Shown: positions 1-12,500 of the stretch, one piece after another
How the letters are laid out: each line of letters starts with the position of its first letter
How positions within the stretch are numbered: position 1 is the stretch's first letter
Assembly (NCBI RefSeq): GCF_954871325.1
Contig: NC_088779.1
Location: 1,319,121 to 1,383,120, forward strand
Length of the DNA stretch: 64,000 nucleotides
Direction: 5' to 3'
Origin: Gordionus sp. m RMFG-2023
Lineage: Eukaryota; Nematomorpha; Gordioida; Chordodea; Parachordodidae
Made by a program: the position numbers and the translations under genes
Notes under the pieces: model-generated
Seen by the model: the letters and a program-made list of their open reading frames with translations, nothing else
The model's database searches: none
Told to the model about the DNA's origin: nothing

Positions 1-2010
1 TTTTAAATGCGACCAATAAAAAACAAATAAATAGAGGGAAATCACGGGTTACGTTCACGTGATTATCTTTATCCAATTATACTTACACACCGAAGCAATT
101 TTTTTGACGATATAACATAAAATAACAAAAATTATTACGTGTTAAATGGAAAAAAATCATCCACGATAACAAAATAATTATATAGTATAACATACAATTA
201 CAATATCATTTTCATATCAACTTAATGTTTAAATTTCATTATGATATTAATTTCAATGTAATATTCTTTTTAAACTTAATTTTCAATTTAAGTTAGATTT
301 TATACAATTCGATTTCAACGTTCATATGAAATTATTGTGTTACAATTTATAAATTTTATGATATTTTTTATTTTATTCTCGTTATAGATACAAAAATATT
401 ATTATGACAGATAAATATATAAAATTTTTTCATCTTTCTAAAGAAATCGAATATATTTTTCAAGAAATTATACAACAAATAATATCACTGGTAAATTAGG
501 AATATGATGAAATATTCTTAGCATTATCCATGAAATAATACATAAATAAAATATATCTAACAAATATGATATATTTGTATTTTGAATTATTTTGGTATTA
601 TTTTTAAACCAATTGATATTGTTAGATAAATATTTCGACTACTAATATTGGGGCTGAGTTATATTGATTTAAATACTCATAATATGATTTTTATATTTGT
701 ATTGATTGTAAATATTACTAATATTGTTGCAACACTATACTCGACTACATATCAATATTTCTACAAAATTAATATGTTTAAAAATAATTTAGGGTAAGGA
801 ATAGGGAATGGATGAATTTATAGTATATTGTTTTAATCGGATAACACATTTGCCCGATTTAAAAATTAAAAATGTTCAAAATATAAATATTTTTTCTTTT
901 AAGGATTAACTCACAAGCGGGAAACTGGACATTTTATAATGCTCTCCGTTTATAAGGGCAATCATATATTTTATATGATAAATATATTTTAATATACTAT
1001 ACTCTATGTGTAAATAAATTATTGGAATAAATAGTTTGATACTAAGTTTTGATCAAACTAAATATTATAAAGTTTTCTGTTGATAGTAACTATCAATGCT
1101 ATTAAAATTTCTTCAACATGCCAGCATAAATTGCACAAGATTATTGAAGAGATATGCTTATATCCGTCTTATCATAAGCTACACATCCTTAGTATGAAAT
1201 CTATTCGATTATATGTTTTTAAGAATAGCTAATAATAATTTATTAATCGGGCAAACATGCAGAACAGCCAAAATACGAATAAAAGGACATATAAATGCGA
1301 CATTATACAATCACCCAACAAGATCATACGTTGTTTGGCATACATAACCAAGATACCAAATCTTCAATCTTTGGATAAAATATGAAAATATTTAAACCTT
1401 AAATGGGGTGCATAAAATTAATGTATATGAAATAAAATTATTATATAGAATCTTAAAGGTAGGTCATTAATATTTGAATCAATTTGTCCGTTTTGTTTTA
1501 TAATCCACAGTTTTTCCGGTCCACTTTATTATTCATATTCATTTACCTATGATTAGATAGATTTATAAGAAAATGTTTTATTGTTAAAATTTAACAGGTA
1601 TTTGTAACAAAAATTTTTTTATTCTTCAATGGTAGCCAAAGAGCTATCCACTGACCCTTTCTACTTCTATATTTTTTCCTCGCTTTACAAATTTAATAGT
1701 ATAATAATATTTAAAATTTTATGATGCAATATTTTTATACATTGTAAATTATTTATTACAAAAAAGCAACTATAAGCAAATTTATAAAATTAATTTTATA
1801 AAAGGTATAATAATAAAGTATTATACTAGAGATTAAACTGGTGAAAAAAAAATAGTATGAGCTTATTACACCCTCAGTCTCGTGTCTAAAAATTCATAAT
1901 CAGGTATTATTAATTTGAGTTTTAAGTTTGAGTTAATTATATTCATATTTCCTCTAAATATCAACTATATTTTAAAAAAAATTGAGGTTGAGATAATTAA
2001 AAAGTTGTTT
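1..2010. repeat. R repeat, copy R1 (AT-rich, non-coding, about 2 kb)
   Basis: First of at least four diverged copies of one long AT-rich repeat. Landmarks shared with later copies are a block near 38-150 (hairpin AATCACG/CGTGATT followed by a line ending in ATTACGTGTTAAA), a block at 1165-1400 (TCCGTCTTATCATAAGC and ACATATAAATGCGA), and a block at 1446-2003 (AGCCAAAGAGCTATCC and CAACTATAAGCAAATTTAT). It runs directly into the next copy at about 2005-2018. No open frame is shared between copies, so I read it as non-coding. The window starts inside it, so its true left end is unknown. Confidence 0.75.
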
Positions 2011-2570
2011 ACATTTTTTTAACTGCATCCAAAAAAAACTAATGACATTTTTTCATGATTTTAAAGATAGAAATCACGGGTTATGTTCACATGATTAAAT
2101 TTAGCCAATTATACTTATACACCAAATGCAAAATTTTAGACGATATAATATAAAATAAAATAACAAAAATTATTACGTGTAAATTAAATCATCGACGATA
2201 ACAAAATAATTACATAGTTCAACGAACAAGATCATTTTCGCATATACTTCATATATAAATTTCATTACAATATTAACTTCATTTTAATATTGTTTTTAAA
2301 CATAATGTTGCTAAGATGTTAGTGTTAACTCATCCGTCTTATCATAAGCTACACATCCTATGAAATTTATCCTAATATATTATCTTAAAAATAGATATTT
2401 AATTAATTTAGTAAATTTATGAATTATAAGTGAGACAAGCAGAAGGATAAGCTAAAATACGAATAAAAGGACATATAAATGCGATATTATACAATCAGCC
2501 AACAATATCAAACGTTATTTTGTTTTACATAACCAAGATAACAAACTTTAATTTTGTCAATTCATAATAA
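2005..2570. repeat. R repeat, copy R2 (partial)
   Basis: Begins with the same lead as R3 (AAGTTGTTTA then a T run and AACTGC.TCC), then the hairpin block (2066-2190) and the TCCGTCTTATCATAAGC / ACATATAAATGCGA block (2328-2500). The R1 block from 1446 on is not seen after it. It sits head to tail behind R1. No coding potential seen. Confidence 0.7.
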
Positions 2571-4087
2571 CTATCCCAAAGTTTAAATTATTTCTCTAGG
2601 AATTTATTGAAATCATAAAAAATAGAATAAAATCGGTTATTGTTTTTGAATCACATTACTCTAATTATTAATTTTAATTTTCAACTTTAAATATTCAAAA
2701 TTGTGATTTTTTATAAAGTAGATGGATAACAATTCTAGATACTATATTTCTATGATATTCGTGAATTGTGAATTAATCAAATAAACTAAAAAACTCTGAT
2801 GAATATTCTATTTTTTCATAAATATTTTCATATTTTTTCATAAGTTAATTCATTCTATAATATCGGGGAAAGAGTAAAGCGTTTTCAAAACTCTTAAATA
2901 AAATAATAATATTTATAATATTTTCTTTATAGGATTAGATTATTTTCAGATATTGAAAGTGTTATATTATTGTAAAACAATATTTTGTTATTGTATTTTA
3001 ATGTTTATATATCAGTGTTGGCGTTATTGTATTTTGTTCAATTATGACTTTTTAATTGAACTTTTTTGTGGTTTTCATTCTTTAATGTTATAGTTTAGGG
3101 CGTTATTTTTACATTGTATTTTGATCAATACTTAATAATTGGACATTATATTATATTCATTTTGAGTTTAAAAGTTAATTGTTCAAAAAGAAAAATAAAT
3201 TAAATTCTTTTATATATATATAATGATATTTTTTACATAGATATAAAATAAAATTTCTTGAATAAAAATTTATTTACTTAACATCCTAAATTCAATTACT
3301 ACTTATATTTATTGCCATTTCACCCAATTGCAGCAGAAAGTAACTAGTATTGTGAATTCCAGTCTAGTGCATGTTATATTAATTTTTTTTAAAAAAATTG
3401 AGAAACAAATATAGAAGGAAAAATCAAATATTAATTTTTCAGAAAATATATAAATAAATAAATAAAATCGCGTGATTATGTGTCTTCGTGATAAAGAGAA
3501 ACGTAATAAAATTTCGCTAGGCGAATAATATAAATGTATTATTGGTTTATGACCTATCTTCTCTTAAATAATCTATCTATAGATAAAATATCCCTAAAAT
3601 TTTTCTACCCTGATCTCTAGGAAAGCTAAAAATCTAGATAAGGAGTTATTAGGAACAAAAAAAATAGCAGAGTATCAAGTTTTAATCTCGAAAAAATATT
3701 TATATTTGCTTATTACTAAGCCAGTAATAATATCCATGCCGACACAGTACTTCTGCCTTCTTATTATGATAGTAAGTATGGGCTTTTCCTCTGGATTTCT
3801 TGAGCCATGTCTATATTTATCTACTTAGATATTAATATGGAATGATCAAATTTTGTTTGATTTTAACAAAATTTATTTATTTTTAATAGCTAAAATTTTA
3901 ATTTTTAATATTATTTTGACAGCTATATAAATGGGATTCGAATTTACATTTTCTAGAAAAGAAGGGATTCTTGTAAATTCCAAATTTAAGGATTTACCTA
4001 AAACTATTTTATCAGAACTTAATAAGCGATAAGATATATTGATTCCATATGGGAATATTATTTATTTTACTTTATATTTGTCGAAAT
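2571..4087. other. AT-rich stretch, nothing recognised
   Basis: Long A and T runs, short TA microsatellites (for example near 3210) and no credible open frame, RNA gene or repeat boundary. A slightly less AT-rich patch at 3720-3830 carries no recognisable motif. Confidence 0.6.
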
Positions 4088-4440
4088 GATAAAGTTGTTT
4101 AATTTTTTTTAACTGCGTCCAAAAAAAAAACAAATAAATTCTTTATCTCATGATTTATAAGAGAGAAATCACGGGTTACGTTCACGTGATCAACTTTATC
4201 CAATTATCCTTACACACCAAAGCAATATTTTAGACGATTATAAAATAAAATAACAAAAATTTTTATGTGTTAAAGAAAGAAAAAAAATCATCCACGATAA
4301 CAAAATAATTATATAGTTCAACATACAATATCATTTTCATATCAACTTCATGCTTAAATTTCATTTTAATATAACTTCAATGTAATATTACTTTTAAACC
4401 AAATTTTCTTTTAGTTAGATCATACAATTCAATTTCAACC
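4088..4440. repeat. R repeat, copy R3, left part
   Basis: Matches R1 and R2 from the AAGTTGTTTA lead through the AATCACG/CGTGATT hairpin block to TACAATTCAATTTCAAC. At 4440 the match to R1 stops abruptly where a G-rich sequence begins. It appears to resume near 5106, so R3 is interrupted by an insertion. Confidence 0.7.
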
Positions 4441-5105
4441 AGGCGGGTACGCAGCGGTGGGGGGGGGGGGGGGGTGGATTAAAAATGTAGATGCCGGATA
4501 TATTTTTCAAAAATATTATTGTTTATTAAGTTATATTTTATAATATTTATTCTATATTTTTCTTTTTAAATATATCTTTACATTTATTTATCACAATCAT
4601 TTACTAAGTTTTTATCAATTAATTTCGATTTCAAGTTTTTCTTGGCACAATATTTATCTAGTATTTTCAAATTTCTAATGGCATAATATTTATCTATCAT
4701 TTCCAAATTTCAAGTCAAATAATAATTATGGACATAAGAAATTTTTTAAACATATTGATGATGATGAAAATCCTAGCTATCTTACAAAAAAGCAAGAAAG
4801 TACAAATAATTTTATAACATTTTATAATTAGCTTAGAAAAAAGACATATACTCCTTAAAAACGATTAAAGATACCTATGCTAAACATTTTAATTAATAAT
4901 AAATTTATATTCCATCCCTCTCAATATCCACAAACTATATGTGCTAATCGAAAGTTAAAATTTCAAAACAGATATTTTACTAGATAGTTATGTCTAGCAT
5001 ACTCTATCCAAGACAATGGAGCTTATTGCAAGATATGTGCTTAGTTTGGCCCAAGATATGCTATGCTAGTAGAAATTTAGTTAGCAGTCTTGATATATAA
5101 GTTTA
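4441..5105. mobile_element. G-rich-headed insertion inside R3
   Basis: About 665 bases not found in the other R copies. The left end is AGGCGGGTACGCAGCGGT followed by 16 G (4459-4474). The same kind of head (GCG, then ACGCAGCGG, then a G-rich run) appears in reverse complement at the right end of the 898-bp insertion near 56.87 kb, so the two may be one family. I see no open frame, no terminal inverted repeat and no obvious target-site duplication. The right limit is set only by where R3 similarity resumes. Confidence 0.45.
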
Positions 5106-6312
5106 CGTACAAATGATTTATAGTATATTGTTTTAATCGAATCTCTGTACATAACCAAAATACCAAACCCTCAATCTTTGGAAAAAATAAGAAAATATAT
5201 AAACCTTAAATGGGGTGCATATAATTAATATGTTTTTGAAATAAAATAAGTTAATGAATCTATCCGTATTGTTTTTTATTCGCAGTTTATCCGATTTTTC
5301 CACACTATATTAAGAAATATTAATAAAAAAAAGATTTATAAAAAAAAATATTTAATTTCCAAAATTTAACAGATTTTGATAATAAATATATTGTTCAATT
5401 GTAGTCTACTAGCCAAAGAGTTATACTAGACTCCTTTTTACTTCTTATTTTTTTCCCTAGATTTAAAATTAATAATATAATATGTAATGATTTATTTTCT
5501 GTTGTATAATTAAATTAGAAATTAAAAATTTAATGATGCAATATTTTTATAAATTACAAATTATTTAGTACAAATATTATAATCATAAATTAATAAATAA
5601 TTAAGATATTATTTTATTACCATTACGAAGTTGTTATGACTTCTCCTCTAAATAATTTAATGTTAATATTTTTTTTTAAAAAAGCAACTATAAGCAAATT
5701 TATAAAATTCATTTTATAAAAGGTATAATAATAAAGTATTATACTAAAGATTAAAAATGTGAAAAAAATATAGGAACGTATCACACTCAGTCTCGAGTTT
5801 AAAAATTTATAAGGTATTATTAATCTGAGTTTTAAGTTTGAGTTAATTATTGTCATACTTCCTTTAAAGTTACTTATATATAAAAAAAATTGAGGCAAGA
5901 TAATTAATTTTGGCAATAATATAGGTTTCAAGCAAAAAATAATAATAAATGTTTTGAAATAGAGGATACTATATACATATAAATAAAATATTTGTATTTT
6001 AAACCATTAGTAATTTGTGATTCATATCTACTTTTTTTGTTATTTATTTAAATTATTTTTAATATTTAAGCTATGCCCATAATAATTTTTTTTAAATTTT
6101 CAAAACTAACGCAAATTTATGTTTGAGTGTCCTAAAATAAGTATTTTATTAAATCCTAGCCGATGTCTAAAAAAAATTTAAATAACAAATTCTATCTGAA
6201 ATATTTAAATTAAATTTTAGGTATAAAATGATAAAAACTATTTAAAATTCATTTACTCCACCTAAATTAATATTAAAAAGATCAAATTATAAAAATTATG
6301 AAAACAAAATGG
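5106..6312. repeat. R repeat, copy R3, right part
   Basis: Resumes at GATTTATAGTATATTGTT (as in R1 near 815), then the ACCAAA.CTTCAATCTTTGG block, then the block equivalent to 1446-2003 of R1. It continues through a further 400 bases (5911-6312, with AAGCTATGCCCATAATAAT and AAATCCTAGCCGATGT) that are shared with copy R4. Two short open frames on the minus strand here (near 5623 and 6262) are not preserved between copies and look fortuitous. Confidence 0.7.
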
Positions 6313-6696
6313 GATAATATAATATTTTTTTAAATATATAATTTTGTGAAAAAAAAAATAAATTGATAATCGGATATAAAATTTGTAACAAGTTTTTCGT
6401 ATAGCTATAATAGCAAGTTTATGAAAAAGGTACTCTCCAATCAAATTAAAAAATTTTTTTAATTTAATAAAGATATTCTATACCCTTAATATTTAAAAAA
6501 AAGACTTATCACGCTTTTTTCTATAAAATTTAAAAAAGATATTGTAAACAAATAATATTGGATTTAAAAATTTATAACTTAAAAAAGATATAATATTTTT
6601 TTTGTATTTAAAAAAAATTCTTTTTTCTACATACTTAAATTTAAATTCTTTTTAATTATATTAAACATTTAAGCAAAACTTAAAATAAATTTCCAG

Positions 6697-6754
6697 GTAA
6701 TGTATAAACTACTATCATTTCTTACTGCTATTCTCTTCATCTGCAAATTTGATG
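6697..6754 (+). CDS. Candidate host exon encoding a signal peptide (partial gene)
   Basis: The sequence reads TTTCCAG, then GTA, then an ATG at 6700 opening 18 codons, then G and a perfect donor GTAAGT at 6755. The peptide is MYKLLSFLTAILFICKFD: a basic residue after the start, a hydrophobic core of about 13 residues (LLSFLTAILFICKF), and a phase-1 exit. This is the usual form of a first coding exon of a small secreted protein. The possible acceptor just upstream would make a short 5' UTR intron. It lies in unique sequence between R3 and R4. I could not identify downstream exons: a candidate acceptor at about 7489 leads quickly to a stop. The function is unknown. In insects with AT-rich genomes, salivary and venom effectors often have such a first exon, but that link is only an analogy. 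It could also be chance. Confidence 0.4.
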
Positions 6755-7954
6755 GTAAGTAAATCATTTTTTTTATCATTAAAAATATTACTTGATTGGA
6801 AGTTGTCTAATTTTATTTTTATTAGTTTGCTAATTTTATAAAATCAAATATTAAAATAAATCTTATTTGTAATTCTTTTTCGAACCATTATGATATTCAA
6901 ATTTTCTGATAATCAATTTAATTTATACAATTTAAAAAACTATTTGCATTTTAAATATAATTTTTAATATAAAATTATATAAATTCACCTAGATAAAATT
7001 TATTTCATTAAATATTATTTTACATTGAATCGCAAATCAAATAAAGATCTAACCCCAATCTTATTTGATTTTTTAAAAATTTGTATAATGACTGTATTTG
7101 CTTCTAATGGCCACCTTTATGCAAAAATTCAAAAATAAACTATTTAATTTTTAATATCTCAAATAATAATTTAGCCAAAATCAAATTTAAATAATAGCTC
7201 TTTAATAAATCGTCATATTAATAATAAAAAAAAGTAAACTGATTTTTTTCTTTTGAGATTTTATTTAAGATAGACATAATACTTCTTTTTATTTGTGCAA
7301 AATCCTAGACTGGGATGATCATTTGTCCTAGATTTCTTTCACTTTAAATATTAAAAATGAATCTTTTGTATTCCTAAAATTTGTTCGGCTCTTAATATTT
7401 TCGTGATATGCTACATGCCAGCATTCTTTGCTTACTAATTTATATTAAATCTTTAGGAATAATTATTTTAAAAGGGCATTACAGACTTACTCGAGCCGCC
7501 AACCTCTTAAAACAGGATTTGCTATATGCAGTTGAAGAAAATATCATTTATCAAAATTATTCTTATTGTTTTTAATGTTTATGAATCTTTATTTGTTTTT
7601 ATACTGTTTAACTGCGCCTTAGAATCTTGAAATATGAAATCTTACTAGAATCAATTTTTTTTGAAATAAATAAGATGCATATATGGGATTTTAGACAATC
7701 TCATACTACCACGCAACTTATACATATTTGATAATATATCTTTCATTGAGTGTTTCCTACATATAAGTCAAATGGAAACCTTGAGAATTATCTTAAACTA
7801 ATAAATCATAAATATTATTACAATTACTCATCGTTAAAATTAGTAAATGAGGAGAAAGAAAGATTTTGTTTTTATTTATTATATTGGATATACTATTTAG
7901 TTTTTACTTTTCACTAATAAAATTTTATCTGGACATGCTCATATAATAAAAATA
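6755..7954. other. Unique AT-rich DNA after the candidate exon
   Basis: If the exon at 6697-6754 is real, this would be intron, at least in part. A short GC-richer patch at 7480-7535 follows an AG, but the incoming phase meets a stop after about eight codons. Nothing else is recognisable. Confidence 0.4.
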
Positions 7955-9035
7955 TAGAATCTTAAGGCTAAGTCATTAATATTTGAATGAATCTATCCGT
8001 TTTATTTTATAATCCAAAATTTTTCCGGTCAACTTTATTTTTCATATCCCTTTATCTGTGATTTTATTAGAAAGATATAAAAAAATATTTTATTGTTAAA
8101 ATTTAACCGGTATTGATAATAAATAAATTTAATATTGTTCAATGGTTGCCAAAGAGCTATTCACTGACCCTCTCTACTTCCTACATATTTTCCTAGCTTT
8201 ACAAATTTAATAGTATATATAATAAGTAATGATTTATTATTTGTTGTATAATAATATTTAAAATTTTATGATGCAATATTTTTATACATTGGAAATTATT
8301 TCTTACAAATATTATAATCATAAATTACGTAATAAATAAATATTATAATATTATTTTATTACCATTACGAAGTTGTTATGACTACTCTAAATTATTTAAT
8401 ATTATTTTCTAAAAAAAAGCAACTATAAGCAAATTTATAAAATTTATTTTATAATATAATAATAATATATTATAGTAATATACTAAATATTAAAAAACGG
8501 AAAAAATATTATAGCGTTTACACCCTCAGTCTCGAGTCTAAATATTTATAATCAGAGTTTTAAGTTAGAGTTAATTAATTTCTTTTTTCCTTTAAATTTC
8601 AACTATATGTAATAAAATTGAGGCTGTGATATTTAAATTTGGCTAGATTTCAATCAAAAAAAAATAATAAACGATTTGAAATAGGTGCTATATACATACA
8701 TAATTCTGACTTAAAAATATTTGCATTTTATACCATAAGTAATTCGTGATTCATATCTACATTTTTTTTTGTTATTTATTTAAATTATTTTTATTATTTA
8801 AGCTATGCCCATAATAATCTTTTTTAAATTTTCAAAACTAACGCAAATTGGTTATGTTTGAGTTACCTAAAATAGGTATTTTATTAAATCCTAGCCGATG
8901 TTTAAAAAAAATTATAACAAATTATATCTGAAATATTTAAATTCAATAGTTAGAATATAATAGATTATTTTAAATTAATTTATTCCACCTAAATTGATTT
9001 AAAATAACTAAAATTTAAAAATTATGAAAAAGAAA
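7955..9035. repeat. R repeat, copy R4 (lacks the left half)
   Basis: Starts at TAGAATCTTAAGGCTAAGTC, equivalent to 1446 in R1, and follows R3 (about 5250-6312) to its end near ATTATGAAAAAG, including the AAGCTATGCCCATAATAAT and AAATCCTAGCCGATGT landmarks. R3 and R4 therefore bracket the 6697-6754 exon as direct repeats about 2.7 kb apart. No open frames are conserved. Confidence 0.75.
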
Positions 9036-9140
9036 TTTTGGTCTTTGAATTCTCGACGAAGATCGGGAGTTTTCATTTAAATTGGAAAAACTAATATTAC
9101 TATTGGATAATAAAGATTCTATATTAAACATTTTTTTTTA

Positions 9141-9222
9141 TTATTTAAGAAAAATTTAAAAATTAATAAATATTTTGTTACTTATTTAAGAAAAATTTAA
9201 AAAATTAATAAAAGTCTAACAC
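9141..9222. repeat. Two-copy short tandem repeat, period about 41
   Basis: TTATTTAAGAAAAATTTAAA recurs at 9141 and 9182 with nearly the same following bases. Simple local duplication. Confidence 0.6.
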
Positions 9223-9620
9223 ATTTTTTTATTTTTAATTAAATTTCCAACACAACGATTAATCTTGTTAATTAATTACTTGTCCATATTTAATTTCAAT
9301 ATGTATTAAATTAAAATAAAACTTTATTATATTTATCCCCTTTTATTGTTAGTTGATTTTTAACACTCGTTTCACTGTAATAATTCTTGTTAAATTATCC
9401 TAAATTTTTTCTTATATCCTAAATTTAATTCATTATATGAGATAAAATATTTATAATATAATATGTAATTTATTTTCATTAAAAATATATACAAAATAAA
9501 TATATTGTTCATTAGGTTGTGTATATATCATTTGCATTTCTATGCTGAGCTTTCACAAAATTCTGCTTTTATTTTGTAATCTTGTTTATAAGATTCATTA
9601 TATCTATTTATAAATAAATT

Positions 9621-9752
9621 CTCAATATCATATTTATAAATATTAAATTATTACGTCTATTGTATTATAGGATTGAAAATAAAATCTCAATATCAAATTT
9701 ATAAATATTAAATTATTACAGCTATTGTATTATAAATTAGATTGAAAATTAA
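9621..9752. repeat. Two-copy tandem repeat, period 65
   Basis: CTCAATATCA at 9621 and 9686, each followed by near-identical text through ATTGTATTATA and a block ending ATTGAAAAT. Local tandem duplication, non-coding. Confidence 0.7.
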
Positions 9753-11685
9753 ATTTTTTTTCTATATCTATTTATAAGCAAGTAGTCAATTTTTAAAAAT
9801 TTTAAACATTAAAATAAATTTAATTTTTTGTTATAACATATCGGAAAGGAAGTCCGTGTGTAATTTTATATCATTTTTAATGAAATTGACTTTGACGGAA
9901 CGGATATAAACGGATCTAACTCCAATATGAATGTAACACTTTATAAAATAGAGATTTTCTGATATTAGAAAATTAATTTCTAGAAATTAAGATTAATAAA
10001 AAGGGATAATAAAATAATGAAAATTATTTTCCTAAAAATTATATTATTTATTTATATTAACAAATTTCTGAAAAAAAACAAATTTGGTTATTATTTTTAT
10101 AAAATGGATATAAAAAGATATCATAAATATAATACCTAATCAAAATAATGTAAAATAGCATTGAATAGTTTTGTTTTGATATTTTGTGGAAGAACAAAAA
10201 ATTATACGATTAACAAATTAAGAGAAAAAAAAATAAGCTAAAAAATACTAAAAAAATTAATGAATTTCCATCAATGCATTTTATATTGATTCTTTCTATA
10301 AGCCAATTCGAGGATAAATAGATATAATTTTTTTTATCATGAGTAATTTAATAATACAATTATTTTAAAATTTTTAGGTTTATTATTATTAATAATATTA
10401 ATTAAAAATTATCTATCTATTATTATCAAAGAGCAGGCTCAGCTAGAAATTCAAAGAGGCTTTTATTTCCAACTTTTAAAAATCGTTAAATAGTATAATT
10501 TTAGAAATTTGCCGAGCTTAGAAATAAATTTTAAATCCTATCCGATATTAAATTTTAAAATTATATCTGGACATGAAAAAAAAATACCTCCAAAATTATT
10601 TAAAAAGAAAGTATTTTTAAAAAATATGGGTGAGTTAAGTCCATGACTCTAAACGAGTCAAAAAAATTTTAGATCCATGTCGGAATAATTTGAGGTTCGA
10701 AATTAATTGAGACCAGTTTAAAAGATGTATATAAAATTAATTTATTATATTTAAAATTGGAAAATAAATTAATAGAACTCAGACTAGATACAATATAATA
10801 TTTAATTTAGAACATGACTTTATCGGATTACTAAATCATAGCTCTAGTGGCTATATAGAATTTCTTAATAATCAAATAATTCTAATTTATTATTCTTGTT
10901 TTATATTATACTAATCGTATTTAATATTTAATAAATAAAAATAGTTTTAGCTGTACAAGGTAAATATATAAAACATCTAAATTATTTGATAACAAATACA
11001 ATACGATTATTTTCTAACAGCTAAACATGATTTATATTTTCTTTAAAGATTTGATTTTATTCACAATATATAAAAAATGTAGAGGCTCAACTTCATCGCA
11101 TTCTTATTTATTTTTATTCAAATTTGGACTCATGTTAAATACAGATTAAATAAATTGTCTAGGAGTCACTATAGTGCTAATTCTCTCTTAAAATATTTAA
11201 GGAATACCCCTCTCCTTCATAAATTTTTGTTTGATAAATAAAACATGTCTAATATTTTACTTTTACCAATTTAATACTTTTACTTCTTTTCAAACCTAAA
11301 CTGAAAGTCTAGTGAAACCCAATAAACAAATACTATCTGACCTCTAATGAAGATATATAATAATTAGAAAAATTATAATATAAATATGAAGCAATTTAAT
11401 ATATTAATAAACAATTACACAATCGAATAAATAGATCAAAATATATATTTATCATTTTAGACGTGTTTATTAATGATTAACTTTTTAGAAAACACTTCAG
11501 TCAATTCTGGTATACAATAAAAAACATAATATTACCATGGAATATGTACATAGATATAAATATTACTATATTTTTTAAGCTTATTATCAGATTATTGCAA
11601 TACAAATTTTATAACAAGAATGAACATGGGATTAAAATATAGCACTTATATTTTTTAAAGTTAACAATATACTGGATTTTTTTAA
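9753..11685. other. AT-rich stretch, nothing recognised
   Basis: No open frame of note, no recognisable repeat boundary and no RNA gene. Composition is like the surrounding spacer DNA. Confidence 0.55.
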
Positions 11686-11930
11686 GTCCCAGGTTCAATC
11701 CTGGTAAGGAACATAAAAATATTCAGGTTTTTCTTTGATGACAGATGTGTAAGGACATATACTAGGATGAATTTCTGAGTTGGGAGGTGCCACCCAGGTC
11801 ACCGATAGGCTTGGACAGCCGGGTGCTAGGATAGGTCCATCACAAAAATGAAAGATGGCCAGACCTTGTGGGACATTCAAGGATGATAGATGGAACCGAT
11901 AAGAATATCATTGTATTAATGAAACATCAA
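11686..11930 (+). mobile_element. SINE fragment, tRNA-derived, 5'-truncated
   Basis: Contains a pol III B box GGTTCAATCC (11692-11701) followed by a body shared with the SINE at 32.16 kb: GGTAAG.AACATAAAAA, then GATGTGTAA.GACATAT, GGTCACCGATAGGC, and GGACAGCCGGGTGCTA. No A box is seen upstream, so the head looks truncated at about GTCCCAGG. The tail after GGGTGCTA differs from the other copy (ATGAAAGATGGCCAGACC). A minus-strand open frame of 61 residues here, and its counterpart at 32.2-32.4 kb, are by-products of the SINE body and not genes. The right end is uncertain. Confidence 0.75.
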
Positions 11931-12256
11931 AAATAATATAATACCAAAAGCAAATTTTTGAATTTTAATGTTATAATTAATTTATATAAAAAAAATATTT
12001 TTTCTAAATATGCTATGAGAGGTTAGTTATCTTGTTTAAATTATTATTTTGTATAATTTAATAACAATTTATAATAATTTTGTTTATTCAAATTCATCAT
12101 ATTCCAATAATATAAAAATGATCAATTATAAAATAGTATATTGAATTTTGAGAATCATTTAGTTCATGCAGTACTACTACACTATATTTTATTGAAAATA
12201 TTATCTATTTTATCCTCAATCCTGATTATAAAATAATCAAATTACTAATCACAAAT

Positions 12257-12328
12257 ATGAAAGAAATTATTGCTTTAAGTCTGGCTTTATACCTTAATCG
12301 AGAAAAATACAAAATATTTCCTTTTTGA
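12257..12328 (+). CDS. Tiny hydrophobic open frame, doubtful
   Basis: ATG at 12257 opens 23 codons, MKEIIALSLALYLNREKYK then IFPF and a stop. The first 13 residues look like a signal sequence, but there is no strong splice donor inside it and the frame closes at once. In DNA this AT-rich, such hydrophobic frames arise by chance. It is listed only because another signal-peptide-like exon lies at 6697-6754. Confidence 0.12.
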   Translation: MKEIIALSLALYLNREKYKIFPF

Positions 12329-12394
12329 AAGTTTTTTTTCCCAGTCATCATTGATATCATCCAATATTTTTATAATTCCTTTTTCCAATTTTTA

Positions 12395-12500
12395 TTAAAA
12401 TGGAAAAGCTATCTCTCTAAATCTAATCTGATGGTCATTTGGAGATATAAATAAGATCACCCCAATCCAATCTTAATCAGCAAAATTTCTACAAAGAGAC
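12395..12500. repeat. Diverged short duplication, copy 1 (possible promoter-like segment)
   Basis: AGCTATCTCTCTAAATCTAAT, then a TATAAATA at about 12446 and TCAGCAAAATTTCTAC. Related to 14160-14260 in the same order. The TATAAATA followed about 30 bases later by a TCAG could be a core promoter, but no gene is identified downstream. Confidence 0.35.

Noticed and set aside
11695-11880. Minus-strand 61-residue open frame with a counterpart at 32228-32425
   Set aside because: The two similar peptides come from the shared body of a tRNA-derived SINE read backwards, not from a protein family.
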